Part shown: piece after piece, positions 1 through 8,063 of the stretch
Layout of the letters: each line of letters starts with the position of its first letter
Numbering within the stretch: position 1 is the first letter of the stretch
Assembly: GCA_937965795.1 (NCBI GenBank)
Contig: CALCMD010000002.1
Span: 1-29,986 of the forward strand
Origin: an uncultured Lachnospiraceae bacterium
Lineage (GTDB): Bacteria > Bacillota > Clostridia > Lachnospirales > Lachnospiraceae
Direction of reading: 5' to 3'
DNA: 29,986 nucleotides
The notes under the pieces: generated by a model
Database searches by the model: none
Told to the model about the DNA's origin: nothing
What the model saw: only the letters and a program-made list of their open reading frames with translations
Translations under genes and position numbers: made by a program

Positions 1-3000
1 TCATTCCCTCCGTGGACACATCCGTACCGTCTGCAAGGTTCTTAAACTGAAGCGTGATCGTCTTTTCCTCTTTTGCCTTAAAGTACACGTTTACGATGGT
101 ATCTTCCTTTACATTGGAAACCGTATACGTATCTCCGGTGTAGGTGCTCGTTTGGTCTTCGGCCTTTATCGTTTCTTCTGCGCTCTGCAAATCCCTCTGG
201 ATTCCCCAGTGGTCTACTACGAATCCCTCATCGGGAACCGCCGTCAGGACGACCGACTGGTTCTGGTTTAACCTTCCTCCGGAGGCAAACGCAATCTGGC
301 CTCCGCCTTCATAAAAGCCCTGTATGGAACCATTTGCCGCAGCGCTGTATTCCAGTGTGCTGTAATGATAAGAAAAGAGTGCTTTTATCGTAATATCCTG
401 TTCCAAAGCATCCACCGTATAAGTCTCTCCGGTGTGACTCTGTTCTGCCCCGTTTACCATCCATTTCTCTATGCCAAATCCCGTAAACGGCAGCGCAGTC
501 ACGGTAACCTTCGCACCTTTCGGAATATAAGTACCGCTGCTTACCTCAATCGTCTGTCCCCCGTTCATCTGATAACGGATACGGATACTTCCATTCGAAC
601 CTGCTTCTGCATTTACCTGTACGCGATCCTGGCTCAGGCGATAGACGCCCCTGTTCAATACAAAGGCATAGTTTTTCGACAGTTCCTTTATATTTTCGCT
701 TCTTTCATCCAGCGTTACAAGAATCGGGTATTCTCCCGTTTTATCTGCACGAAGCGCTTCGCTGCTCAGTGTGTAGTCCGTGATCTCATCCGATCCCGCC
801 AGACCCTGCACAAAAACTTTTCCCTGTTCCTCTGTATTTACATGGGAGAGCGTACTGTTCAGTTTCTGTGTCCGCACTTCCCTGCTGTCGGCCAGGCCGC
901 CCTCCACATCTGCCGGTGTAATGGTGAGCGTCCGTCTGGACACTTTAATCACGGAAGATATCTCCACCTGATTTTCCGTATCCTGTGCGGTAATCTGATA
1001 GGTTCCCACCGCATTTGGCGTAAACCGATTTCCCGAAATGCCGGCTTTTCCGGCGTCCATCGGGACATTGTCTTTCATCACAGTATACGTCACATGGACA
1101 TTCTGTTCCAATACGCCGTCGGCATCCAGCATTCTTGGAGAGAGATTCATCGTTTCCCCATAGGTCATGGAACCGCCGCTGATAAAGAGCTGCTTTTCCG
1201 TCTCCGCCCCTTTCACGACAAGGGTCATTGAGTCGGAACGGCTCATCGTATACTGTTCGCTGCCTCCGTAAACCGCCGTGATTTCATAAATTCCCGCCTG
1301 CTGGAAGGTATATTTCGCAATATATGCGCCTGTATCATCTTTACTTGCAGCCGCTGTAGCAGAAACGCCCGTTGCCGTATTTACGATCTGGAAATACGGG
1401 ATCTGGTCTGCCACCGTCTTTCCGTCGTTGACATCGCTGATCTCCGCCATGAAGTGGATTTCATCTCCCTTTTCCACGACGGTCCTGCTCTCATATACGT
1501 CTTCCGTCCGGACAGCTTCTACCTCCTGGAATTCCGATGTACTGACAACCTCCGTATCTTTTATGGTGACCAGCCTCTGTGTATCATACAACGATAGCTC
1601 CGTTCCTTCCTTATCATAATACCGGATTCCTTCTTCCTCGCCGGATACCACAAAGAGATACTCGTTTTCCGTTCCTGAAATCCTGTAGGCGTCTGCCTGG
1701 CCGATTCCCTCCGGAAGCGTCACGCCATCAGGGAGCTCCGTGATCAGGTCGGCGTCTGCCGTATACGTTTTTTGAACCTCTTCACTCTGTGAAGTAAAGA
1801 TAATCTGTTCGGAAACTGGGCATTCCGTATTTGCAGGGTCTCCATCCGTATCTTCATAATAATGATCGCCATTCTCATCCGAAGAAACCCACAAAACATC
1901 CCCCTGGCTGTTCTGCATCTTTGTATAGGTAACGCCATCCTTTTCCACGGTAACCGTATACGGAATCTGCTGTTCCCCTACCTTTACCTGTTCTTCTCTG
2001 GTTCCGGACGCCTGCACCACCGCATAGTTGCCCTGGTTCTCCCCTGTCGCTTTTCGAATGGTTATGTCAGTCCTGCTCTCAGATTTACCGATGGTCAGCG
2101 TCGCCGGCGAGCTGATCAGCATCGTTCCCCCCGTATATACAATACAGCGGTATTTCGAGCCGTCCAGATCTTTCTCACCCGTAACAGACATCATCCTGTC
2201 ATATTCCCCGGAAATATAACGCCACTCCTTTGCAGACGCATCATAGGTCTGCCACCGGTAATTCAAAGAACCGCTCCCATCATTTTCTGTTTGTATGGAA
2301 AACCTGGCAGTTCCTCCGACCGCTACTTCTTTATCCTCCGGCTGCACCGTAATCTTAAAGCCCGCATGGTTTTCCGGAAGGGTAGTGCCGCTGACCCTGG
2401 CTCCGGACAGACTCTGTACGCCCGCGCCGTCTATCGCTGTAACCGTATAGGAATACTGCATATTCGGCGTCAGATTCGACACCTGATACCTCATAATTCC
2501 ATTCTCATCTGCCTGCGTACTTGGAATAGACGCCTGGGGAAGCTCCATGCCATTGTTGGTAATCAGCATCAGCTCATAGACCGCCGCGCCTGCCGACACA
2601 TCCCATTCCAGAACCATCTCCCTGCTGCCAATTTCTGTAATCGTCAGATTCTTTGGCACTTTCGGAGGCTCCTGCACATTCGACGTCTGATATCCGATCA
2701 CGACGACCGTCTCGTCATTCAGCCTCGCCTCCCTCGCCCCAAACTGCCAGTTAAACCCATAACCGGACACTCCGGCCGGAAGGTTATCCACAGTTCCTGC
2801 ATAAGAGACGCCATTCATCTTACTATGTACATATCCCGCGGAAACTGAGAACGACTGGGTGATTCCTGTCGTTGAGCCTGTGCCAAATAATCCGACTCCG
2901 CCGCCAACCTTCAGATCTTCTTCCACGGCAAAGCTTACGCTGTCTTCTTTTGTAACGTTTGCCTCCCGGCTTACCGTTACATTCGAGCTGCTGTTTGCCC

Positions 3001-5353
3001 CGGCATTGGCCAGCCTCTGCACATCTCCAATCCGTGTGCATCCTTCCCCCTGGAAGGTTCTTGTATAAGTAGACGGCTCACCCGGAACGGAATTCAAAAG
3101 ATTTCCCCCGATGGGTTCCAGACCCTGATAGGTTTCTGCCATGGCGTCGTATACGTCAACCGGCACCACCACCGTCGACGGCGTCAGCGGCTCCTCAATG
3201 GTCATCTTCTGCCTGCTTCCGTCTTTTTCCTTGTATTCATACCAGTATCGGTGATAGGGTATCGTAAACATGACAACATAATCGTCGCCCTGGCCCACCG
3301 CATACTCCACAGACGTACTCGTTTCCCAACTCGTCTGATGCTCATAATTGGTGGAGGCCGAGACGCCCATTTCGATTTCCCCTTCTCCAAAAAGGGAAAT
3401 TCCTCCCGCCGTGTAGATTCCCAGGGACAGCTCAAAGCCTGCCGTCACGCTGTTGCCGGAGCCTTTGCTGACTCCATAAGCTGTGGAACCTTCATTCAGG
3501 TAATTGTCATAAGTATCCGCCACATCCTGAAAATAAGGCGCTGACTGCAAGACTGCCTGCACTTCCGGCTTCGTGTAAAACGTCTCCGTGCCCAGGTATT
3601 TCAGCAGCATGGAGTCATCATCCACGTCAGGCATACTGAGAGCCACATACGCAGACGCCCTGGCGACGTCGGAGCGGTTCAGATATGACGTGGCCTGATT
3701 GATGATTCCTTCCCAGGATGTGTACCACTGGTTATTTTTATAAGAAATAAAACAAATCTGATACCAGTATTTGTCCTGATTTTTCTCCTTTACCCCCACA
3801 AGGGCTGCAAGCTGTTCGGAGCTGTCCGGATTCCCGGTGAAATTACCGGAAAGCACTTTTGAAATCCACACGGCGTCCTTATCCGCTTTTTCATTCGCGT
3901 TATTTCTCTGATTGAGCGCATAGTAAAGCTTCTGATCCTCTGCGGTAAACAGACTGTCCGCATACGAATAAAGCCTGTCAAAAAGGAACAGCCGCTCACA
4001 GGATTCTCCCACCTTTCCGAAATTACAGATAGAAAGCCCGATCGGCGCGCGGTATCCGGGGCCCAGAACCGTTCTGTCACGCAGATTGCCGTCCACCTCT
4101 TCCATCAACTGCGCGGAGGTGGCCTCATACTGCTGCATGCCAAAATCATATTCCACATGAATGACGCCGATCTTCTGTCCCACTCGTCCGCCGATGACAA
4201 GCTCCTGCCTTCCGTTTCCGGTCAGATCCCCGGCAGCCACATTCACCGCCAGCATAGGAATCTTGTCACTCCCGTCCGCTATCTCATTCAGATCAATGGT
4301 CTTATCTTTTACCAACTGCCTGCTCTCCGTATGATAACCATAGAGAAACACACGGTTATTCTTGTTTACGCCGGATACCTCCGGCATGGAAACACCGATA
4401 ATCAGATCTTCCGTATAATCCTTCTGCAAATCTCCGGACGCCAGGCTTACCACCGCCGCCATCGGTTTTCCATTATTCTTTTCGGAGTCGGCTTCTATCG
4501 TCTTTCCCGTCTGCGCCTGGAGCTCCGATATGCCGATGGTTTTCCAGAGCGCCAGCCGGTCATTGGCGGTTTTATAAACCTTCACGGTATTATCCGCATA
4601 ATAGACGGCTACTTCATCCACTCCATCTCCGTTGTAATCCCCCGCCGTGACTTCAAAGAGCGCATCAAACTGCTCATTGTACCAGCCGCCCTTCTGATCC
4701 AGCGCCGCCGGACTGCCGAGGGTTACTGTGCTGGCACATACGGGCTGATAAGAAGAGGTGAACTTTAAAATCTCCAGACATACCTGATACTCACTCCGGT
4801 TCCTGCCCGCCGTAACATAGAGCTGTGCGACTCTGTCATCTTTTCCACTGGCGCTTTTAAAGGCCGTGGACGTCGCATAGGCGCGGCTTTTGTGTTTATT
4901 ATTGCTGTACAGGCTCTTGTTCAGCTCCTGTCCGCCCAAAGACCCCTGCGTATAACCATATTTGCCCTCCAGCTTCGCCCAGTCGCCATTCTTGTACTGC
5001 CCGTATCTTTCATAGGCTCCTGCCTTGCTTAAATTATCCCCTATGGTCTGATACAGGTCCAGATTATCGCGCATCACATAACCATAGTTACTGCTTCCGT
5101 TAAAATCAAAATACAATTCATTCTGCGGGTACAGCACCGTGTTTCCCGGTCCTAAGTAGCTTTCCTCGGCATCCTCGGCGCTCGTGTCAAACCCGATGGC
5201 ATTGTATGCGCTCTCATCCATCTGGATTTTCTCCTCGGCGGCCTTTGCCTTCTTTGCGGGAATGCCGACAAACGCTGTGGTAACCAGCAGTACGGCCGCC
5301 ACCTGAAACGCTATGATCCTGCTCCCCATCTTCTTAATTTTCTTCCTGTTCAT
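1..5353 (-). CDS. Very large secreted multidomain protein with FG-GAP, Fn3, Ig-like and bacterial-repeat segments (C-terminus missing)
   Basis: The frame is open from an ATG at 5353 to the window edge, about 1784 codons, so the end of the protein is not seen. GGGAGG lies five bases before the start. The N-terminus is a signal peptide: lysine-rich residues 1-9, a hydrophobic core at about 12-30 and an AKA cleavage site near residue 38. Two FG-GAP/VCBS-like calcium loops follow (DYNGDGVDE at 239, DLTGNGRQE at 376). Residues about 630-890 contain two Ser/Thr- and Gly-rich alternating stretches of beta-hairpin type. An Fn3 domain starts near 896, an Ig-like domain near 986, further beta-sandwich repeats follow, and from about 1581 there are two InlB-B-like repeats (GSNGSI, ANGSIQ). 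I infer an exported, probably wall-associated or released beta-rich protein, perhaps an adhesin or a toxin-like effector. The anchor or sorting signal would lie in the missing part. It is probably co-transcribed with the small receiver-like gene upstream, 62 bases away. Confidence 0.85.
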   Translation of the reverse strand, partial: MNRKKIKKMGSRIIAFQVAAVLLVTTAFVGIPAKKAKAAEEKIQMDESAYNAIGFDTSAEDAEESYLGPGNTVLYPQNELYFDFNGSSNYGYVMRDNLDLYQTIGDNLSKAGAYERYGQYKNGDWAKLEGKYGYTQGSLGGQELNKSLYSNNKHKSRAYATSTAFKSASGKDDRVAQLYVTAGRNRSEYQVCLEILKFTSSYQPVCASTVTLGSPAALDQKGGWYNEQFDALFEVTAGDYNGDGVDEVAVYYADNTVKVYKTANDRLALWKTIGISELQAQTGKTIEADSEKNNGKPMAAVVSLASGDLQKDYTEDLIIGVSMPEVSGVNKNNRVFLYGYHTESRQLVKDKTIDLNEIADGSDKIPMLAVNVAAGDLTGNGRQELVIGGRVGQKIGVIHVEYDFGMQQYEATSAQLMEEVDGNLRDRTVLGPGYRAPIGLSICNFGKVGESCERLFLFDRLYSYADSLFTAEDQKLYYALNQRNNANEKADKDAVWISKVLSGNFTGNPDSSEQLAALVGVKEKNQDKYWYQICFISYKNNQWYTSWEGIINQATSYLNRSDVARASAYVALSMPDVDDDSMLLKYLGTETFYTKPEVQAVLQSAPYFQDVADTYDNYLNEGSTAYGVSKGSGNSVTAGFELSLGIYTAGGISLFGEGEIEMGVSASTNYEHQTSWETSTSVEYAVGQGDDYVVMFTIPYHRYWYEYKEKDGSRQKMTIEEPLTPSTVVVPVDVYDAMAETYQGLEPIGGNLLNSVPGEPSTYTRTFQGEGCTRIGDVQRLANAGANSSSNVTVSREANVTKEDSVSFAVEEDLKVGGGVGLFGTGSTTGITQSFSVSAGYVHSKMNGVSYAGTVDNLPAGVSGYGFNWQFGAREARLNDETVVVIGYQTSNVQEPPKVPKNLTITEIGSREMVLEWDVSAGAAVYELMLITNNGMELPQASIPSTQADENGIMRYQVSNLTPNMQYSYTVTAIDGAGVQSLSGARVSGTTLPENHAGFKITVQPEDKEVAVGGTARFSIQTENDGSGSLNYRWQTYDASAKEWRYISGEYDRMMSVTGEKDLDGSKYRCIVYTGGTMLISSPATLTIGKSESRTDITIRKATGENQGNYAVVQASGTREEQVKVGEQQIPYTVTVEKDGVTYTKMQNSQGDVLWVSSDENGDHYYEDTDGDPANTECPVSEQIIFTSQSEEVQKTYTADADLITELPDGVTLPEGIGQADAYRISGTENEYLFVVSGEEEGIRYYDKEGTELSLYDTQRLVTIKDTEVVSTSEFQEVEAVRTEDVYESRTVVEKGDEIHFMAEISDVNDGKTVADQIPYFQIVNTATGVSATAAASKDDTGAYIAKYTFQQAGIYEITAVYGGSEQYTMSRSDSMTLVVKGAETEKQLFISGGSMTYGETMNLSPRMLDADGVLEQNVHVTYTVMKDNVPMDAGKAGISGNRFTPNAVGTYQITAQDTENQVEISSVIKVSRRTLTITPADVEGGLADSREVRTQKLNSTLSHVNTEEQGKVFVQGLAGSDEITDYTLSSEALRADKTGEYPILVTLDERSENIKELSKNYAFVLNRGVYRLSQDRVQVNAEAGSNGSIRIRYQMNGGQTIEVSSGTYIPKGAKVTVTALPFTGFGIEKWMVNGAEQSHTGETYTVDALEQDITIKALFSYHYSTLEYSAAANGSIQGFYEGGGQIAFASGGRLNQNQSVVLTAVPDEGFVVDHWGIQRDLQSAEETIKAEDQTSTYTGDTYTVSNVKEDTIVNVYFKAKEEKTITLQFKNLADGTDVSTEGM

Positions 5354-5415
5354 ATTTTCCTCCCTGATTGAATATTGAAACATCTATAGAAAATTGCCTT
5401 TGCAATCAAGCGAAT

Positions 5416-5799
5416 TTACTGATACCTGCGCTTCTGTGACTCTTCCATCCTCCGAAACGCCTTCCTCATATCCTCCATCTGCACAGGCTTCCTTCCAAAC
5501 CACAACACTCCATAAGCATAGGAACGAATAGAGAAATCCAGATCAGAAAACCATAAAATTCCAATGTCCGGTATGTTCGCCCTCGCCATCTCTATGATTT
5601 CCAGGCTAAAAGTGCCGTTCTGAGCCATCACCAGAAGCTCAAACTGCCCGCCTGATCCCGTTACCGCCCTGCAAAAATCCTCATACTCTCCAAAAACCGT
5701 CACATTTACAATCCGCATCATTTCTCTTCCGCATTGCTCCAGATAACGGTTCAGCTTTTCGGATTCTGTTTTGTTCTCATCATAAAGCGCAATCCGCAT
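5416..5799 (-). CDS. Stand-alone degenerate receiver (pseudo-receiver) protein
   Basis: This 127-residue protein has the layout of a CheY-like receiver domain and nothing else. It begins MRIALYDEN, where the active neighbour has MRIAIVDDL, so one acidic pocket residue is kept. The strand that should end in the phospho-acceptor reads FELLVMAQNG where the neighbouring regulator reads YDIIFLDIYMNG, which puts Ala59 in place of Asp. The later Ser (WFSD, near 85) and the conserved Lys-Pro (K104-P105) are present. There is no output domain. I infer a fold that cannot be phosphorylated normally and may act by protein-protein contact, for instance with the divergent LytTR regulator or its kinase. It lies just upstream of, and in line with, the giant secreted protein. 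Its leader carries a consensus promoter, a terminator-like hairpin and a G8 run before the start. Start choice: the ATG at 5799 gives the full receiver fold. Confidence 0.75.
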   Translation of the reverse strand: MRIALYDENKTESEKLNRYLEQCGREMMRIVNVTVFGEYEDFCRAVTGSGGQFELLVMAQNGTFSLEIIEMARANIPDIGILWFSDLDFSIRSYAYGVLWFGRKPVQMEDMRKAFRRMEESQKRRYQ

Positions 5800-5820
5800 C
5801 TCCTGTCCCCCCCCTCCTTC
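5800..5820 (-). promoter_or_regulatory. Ribosome binding region with a G8 homopolymer
   Basis: On the minus strand GAAGGAGG runs into a block of eight G (5807-5814 as C on the plus strand), then ACAGGAG and the ATG. The distal GGAGG is the probable Shine-Dalgarno sequence. The proximal AGGAG touches the start codon and is probably too close. The distance from SD to start depends on the length of the G run. Confidence 0.6.
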
Positions 5821-5824
5821 TTAA

Positions 5825-5870
5825 ACAAAAAATAAAAAGCCAGTCTTTCACATAAACTGAAAAACTGACT
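5825..5870 (-). terminator. Leader hairpin plus U-tract (probable attenuator) before the pseudo-receiver gene
   Basis: Arms at 5858-5870 and 5838-5850 form a 13-pair stem with a 7-base loop on the minus-strand RNA, followed by a T-rich tail (5825-5837). Two positions are G-U pairs in the minus-strand RNA but C-A mismatches in plus-strand RNA, so the structure favours minus-strand transcription. It begins within a few bases of the expected start of the 5878-5905 promoter, so it sits inside the leader and not after a gene. Confidence 0.65.
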
Positions 5871-5877
5871 TAAAAAT

Positions 5878-5905
5878 AAAATAACACATTCCATGCACCT
5901 GTCAA
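5878..5905 (-). promoter_or_regulatory. Sigma-A-type promoter for the pseudo-receiver/giant-protein unit
   Basis: On the minus strand TTGACA (5900-5905) is followed after 16 bases by TATTTT (5878-5883). The -35 is perfect and the -10 matches four of six positions. It points at the pseudo-receiver gene. Confidence 0.6.
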
Positions 5906-5920
5906 GGCGTTCTGCACGAG

Positions 5921-5938
5921 ATGCAGGAAAACCTGCAT
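5921..5938. repeat. Perfect palindrome between divergent promoters (candidate operator)
   Basis: ATGCAGG, AAAA, CCTGCAT: a perfect 7-base inverted repeat with a 4-base centre. It sits 15 bases beyond the -35 of the minus-strand promoter and about 26 bases before the extended -10 of the plus-strand promoter, the expected place for a regulator shared by both units. It is not the direct-repeat arrangement typical of LytTR sites. Confidence 0.5.
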
Positions 5939-5964
5939 GAAATGTTCTCTTTTTTGCATCATAC

Positions 5965-5975
5965 TATGGTACAAT
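5965..5975 (+). promoter_or_regulatory. Extended -10 promoter for the two-component operon
   Basis: TATGGTACAAT contains a TGN extended -10 followed by TACAAT, 38 bases before the regulator's ATG. No good -35 is seen at the usual distance, which fits an extended -10 promoter or one that needs an activator. Confidence 0.5.
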
Positions 5976-6012
5976 GTGCGTAGTGAAAGCACGCGAGGAA
6001 GGAGACGCCAAA

Positions 6013-6753
6013 ATGAGGATTGCCATCGTGGATGACCTGACGGATGATCTGAAAGCTTTAGAATGCGATATCACCCGGTGGGCGCAGGAAAACAGGATTG
6101 CCCTGGTTCCTCCCCCTGCGCTTTTTGACAGCGGAGAAGCCTTTCTTGAAAAATTCCAGAAAGGACTGTACGATATTATTTTTCTTGATATTTACATGAA
6201 CGGGATCACGGGCATGGATACGGCCAGACACATCCGGACGTTAGACCAGGACTGCCGGCTGATTTTCATCACCAGCACGATCGAATTTGCCGTAGACAGC
6301 TATGAGGTAGACTCTTCTTACTATCTGGTCAAACCTTATCCCTATGAAAAACTGTGCCAGGCCCTTATGCGGTGCAGCGCTTCCCTGCTTGAAAACAGCC
6401 AGTCCCTTTTGGTTCCTGTCAAAAATGGCAGCGTGCAGCTGTTCCTTCATTCCATTTCCTACACGGAATGTATCAACCGCAAAATTCTGGTACACCAAAA
6501 GGATGGCACAGAGCTTACCATAACGGTAAGCCAGAAAAAACTCGCCGAAGCTCTGCTGGCCTATCCTTACTTCTGCGACTGTTACCGGGGAATCCTGGTA
6601 AACCTGGAGTCTGTTTCCCGGCTTCTTAGCGACGGCTTTCTCCTCGATTCCGGCCAGACCATCCCGATCAGCCGGCTGAAATACCGGGAAGTGCGGGAAC
6701 AGTTTTTACAATTTTCCTATGCCGTAACAAGAGGAGGTATGATTCACCCATGA
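6013..6753 (+). CDS. LytTR-family response regulator
   Basis: A DNA-binding response regulator of the AgrA/LytR class, 246 residues. The receiver domain covers about residues 1-120, with the acidic pair D7-D8, phospho-acceptor D59 in FLDIYMNG, Thr/Ser near 86 (ITST) and the Lys of VKPYP. A LytTR DNA-binding domain fills about 135-240; the segment CYRGILVNLESV is typical of the family. The open frame extends 13 codons further upstream, but the ATG at 6013 is preferred because GGAAGGAG lies eight bases before it and the protein then begins directly at the first receiver strand. The stop overlaps the kinase start by four bases (ATGA), indicating translational coupling. It presumably controls the divergent pseudo-receiver/giant-protein unit, its own operon, or both; this is inference from position. 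Confidence 0.92.
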   Translation: MRIAIVDDLTDDLKALECDITRWAQENRIALVPPPALFDSGEAFLEKFQKGLYDIIFLDIYMNGITGMDTARHIRTLDQDCRLIFITSTIEFAVDSYEVDSSYYLVKPYPYEKLCQALMRCSASLLENSQSLLVPVKNGSVQLFLHSISYTECINRKILVHQKDGTELTITVSQKKLAEALLAYPYFCDCYRGILVNLESVSRLLSDGFLLDSGQTIPISRLKYREVREQFLQFSYAVTRGGMIHP

Positions 6754-8063
6754 TTTCTATTTCTGCATTGGGGCAGGCCGCTTTTTCCGAGTGCCTGATT
6801 ACCCTTCCGTTTCATCTGTTTGCTTACGTGCCTTTCTGGTCATACAAACGCCTTTCCAATTCCTGGATGGCGCTTCTGCTCGCCGGGACGCACCTTGCCT
6901 ATATCTCCCTGTATAGCCTGCTTCTGTACGCAGGCGTACCTCTGAACTATTGCCGCATCGTAGCCCTCCCCATTTATGGAATTCCTTTTTTCCTCTCCGT
7001 TAATATTGAATGGGGAAAAATCTTATTCTTATATGTGTTTACGATGGATTATATGATGGTGGTAAGAGGATGCGCCGCTTATCTGGAGCAGCTTTTCTCC
7101 GGCTCTTCCGACACTTTTCTTTCCTGGCGGTTTTTATTTCTCTGTCTGGCGCTGACCTTCCTCTCCCTGCCTTTCATGCTGAAATACTTCTGCCGGACTG
7201 CGAGAAGTGTTTTTGAAATTCATGCGCCAAATCTCTGGAAACGAATCTGGCTTCTGCCGTTTTTTACCAGTATCCTGGTGTTTGCCTACACGTTTTCCTC
7301 CCTTGACAAAAGCATGAATTTCCTGTTTCCTCTTTCCCGTCTGGTGCTCCTTTTGTGCATGTTCCTGATTTATTACTACATTACACAGACGGTAAACCAG
7401 TTCCGCCAGCAATTGGAAACGGAAGAAAGAATCCGGCATCTGGAGCAGCTCACCAGAATGCAGGCCGACCAGTACGGACTTCTTTTGTCACGTATCGAAG
7501 AAACCAGACGGGCAAGGCACGATCTGCGCCAGCATCTGCGGGTCATCCAGGGGTGCGTCGCCAGCCGGGATTTTGATTCCCTGTCGGAATACGTGAAAAA
7601 CCTGGACGAAACTCTGCCTGCCTTCGTCTCCCGTTCCTGGTCCGGCAATCCGGCTGTAGACGCGGTTCTTGGTTTTTATGCCCACAAAGCGTCAGACGCC
7701 GGAATCGATATGGAAATCCTTTTCCATACCGGAACAGAACCCGTCATTCCTGAGCCGGAGCTGTGCATCCTTCTTGGAAATCTTCTGGAAAATGCCCTGG
7801 ACGCCTGCTCCGCATCTTTGCCTGGACAGTCCAAAATACGGGTGTGCGCCCGGAAGATGAATCAAAAGCTCCTCAGCATTACCGTGGACAATACCAGTCT
7901 TACCCCTCCCACAAATGAACACGGCGTCCTGCTCTCAAGCAAACATCCCGGTACAGGAACCGGCACTGAATCCGTCCGCATCATCGCGGAACGCTACAAC
8001 GGCGACGCACGGTTTGAGTGGAAGGACGGCATATTTTATTCTTCCGTAATGCTCAACCCGTAA
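6750..8063 (+). CDS. GHKL sensor histidine kinase (AgrC/VirS-like)
   Basis: A 437-residue membrane kinase and the likely partner of the preceding LytTR regulator. About residues 1-215 contain six or so hydrophobic segments, with no large extracellular sensor loop. A short coiled linker (about 218-255) leads to the phospho-acceptor box RARHDLRQHL with His257. The ATP-binding N-box reads LLGNLLENALDAC (N344, N348), and a glycine-rich G-box with GTGTESV lies near residue 400 close to the C-terminus. This compact GHKL ATPase is typical of kinases that read peptides or membrane signals in Firmicutes. No autoinducer-peptide or processing gene (AgrB/AgrD type) is visible beside it. The gene overlaps the convergent HAD phosphatase gene by 11 bases, and no terminator is seen between them. 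Confidence 0.9.
   Translation: MISISALGQAAFSECLITLPFHLFAYVPFWSYKRLSNSWMALLLAGTHLAYISLYSLLLYAGVPLNYCRIVALPIYGIPFFLSVNIEWGKILFLYVFTMDYMMVVRGCAAYLEQLFSGSSDTFLSWRFLFLCLALTFLSLPFMLKYFCRTARSVFEIHAPNLWKRIWLLPFFTSILVFAYTFSSLDKSMNFLFPLSRLVLLLCMFLIYYYITQTVNQFRQQLETEERIRHLEQLTRMQADQYGLLLSRIEETRRARHDLRQHLRVIQGCVASRDFDSLSEYVKNLDETLPAFVSRSWSGNPAVDAVLGFYAHKASDAGIDMEILFHTGTEPVIPEPELCILLGNLLENALDACSASLPGQSKIRVCARKMNQKLLSITVDNTSLTPPTNEHGVLLSSKHPGTGTGTESVRIIAERYNGDARFEWKDGIFYSSVMLNP

Noticed and set aside
365..1231. Open frame of 288 codons on the plus strand
   Set aside because: It lies wholly inside the giant secreted protein gene read on the minus strand, lacks a ribosome site, and its composition (Arg, His, Ile and Phe rich) is that of an antisense frame.
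1862..2848. Open frame of 328 codons on the plus strand
   Set aside because: Antisense to the giant gene, no recognisable protein features; a shadow of the coding strand.
5354..5415. Separate promoter for the giant gene (TTGATT and TATAGA on the minus strand)
   Set aside because: The spacing is only 15 bases and both boxes are weak; co-transcription with the pseudo-receiver gene is simpler.
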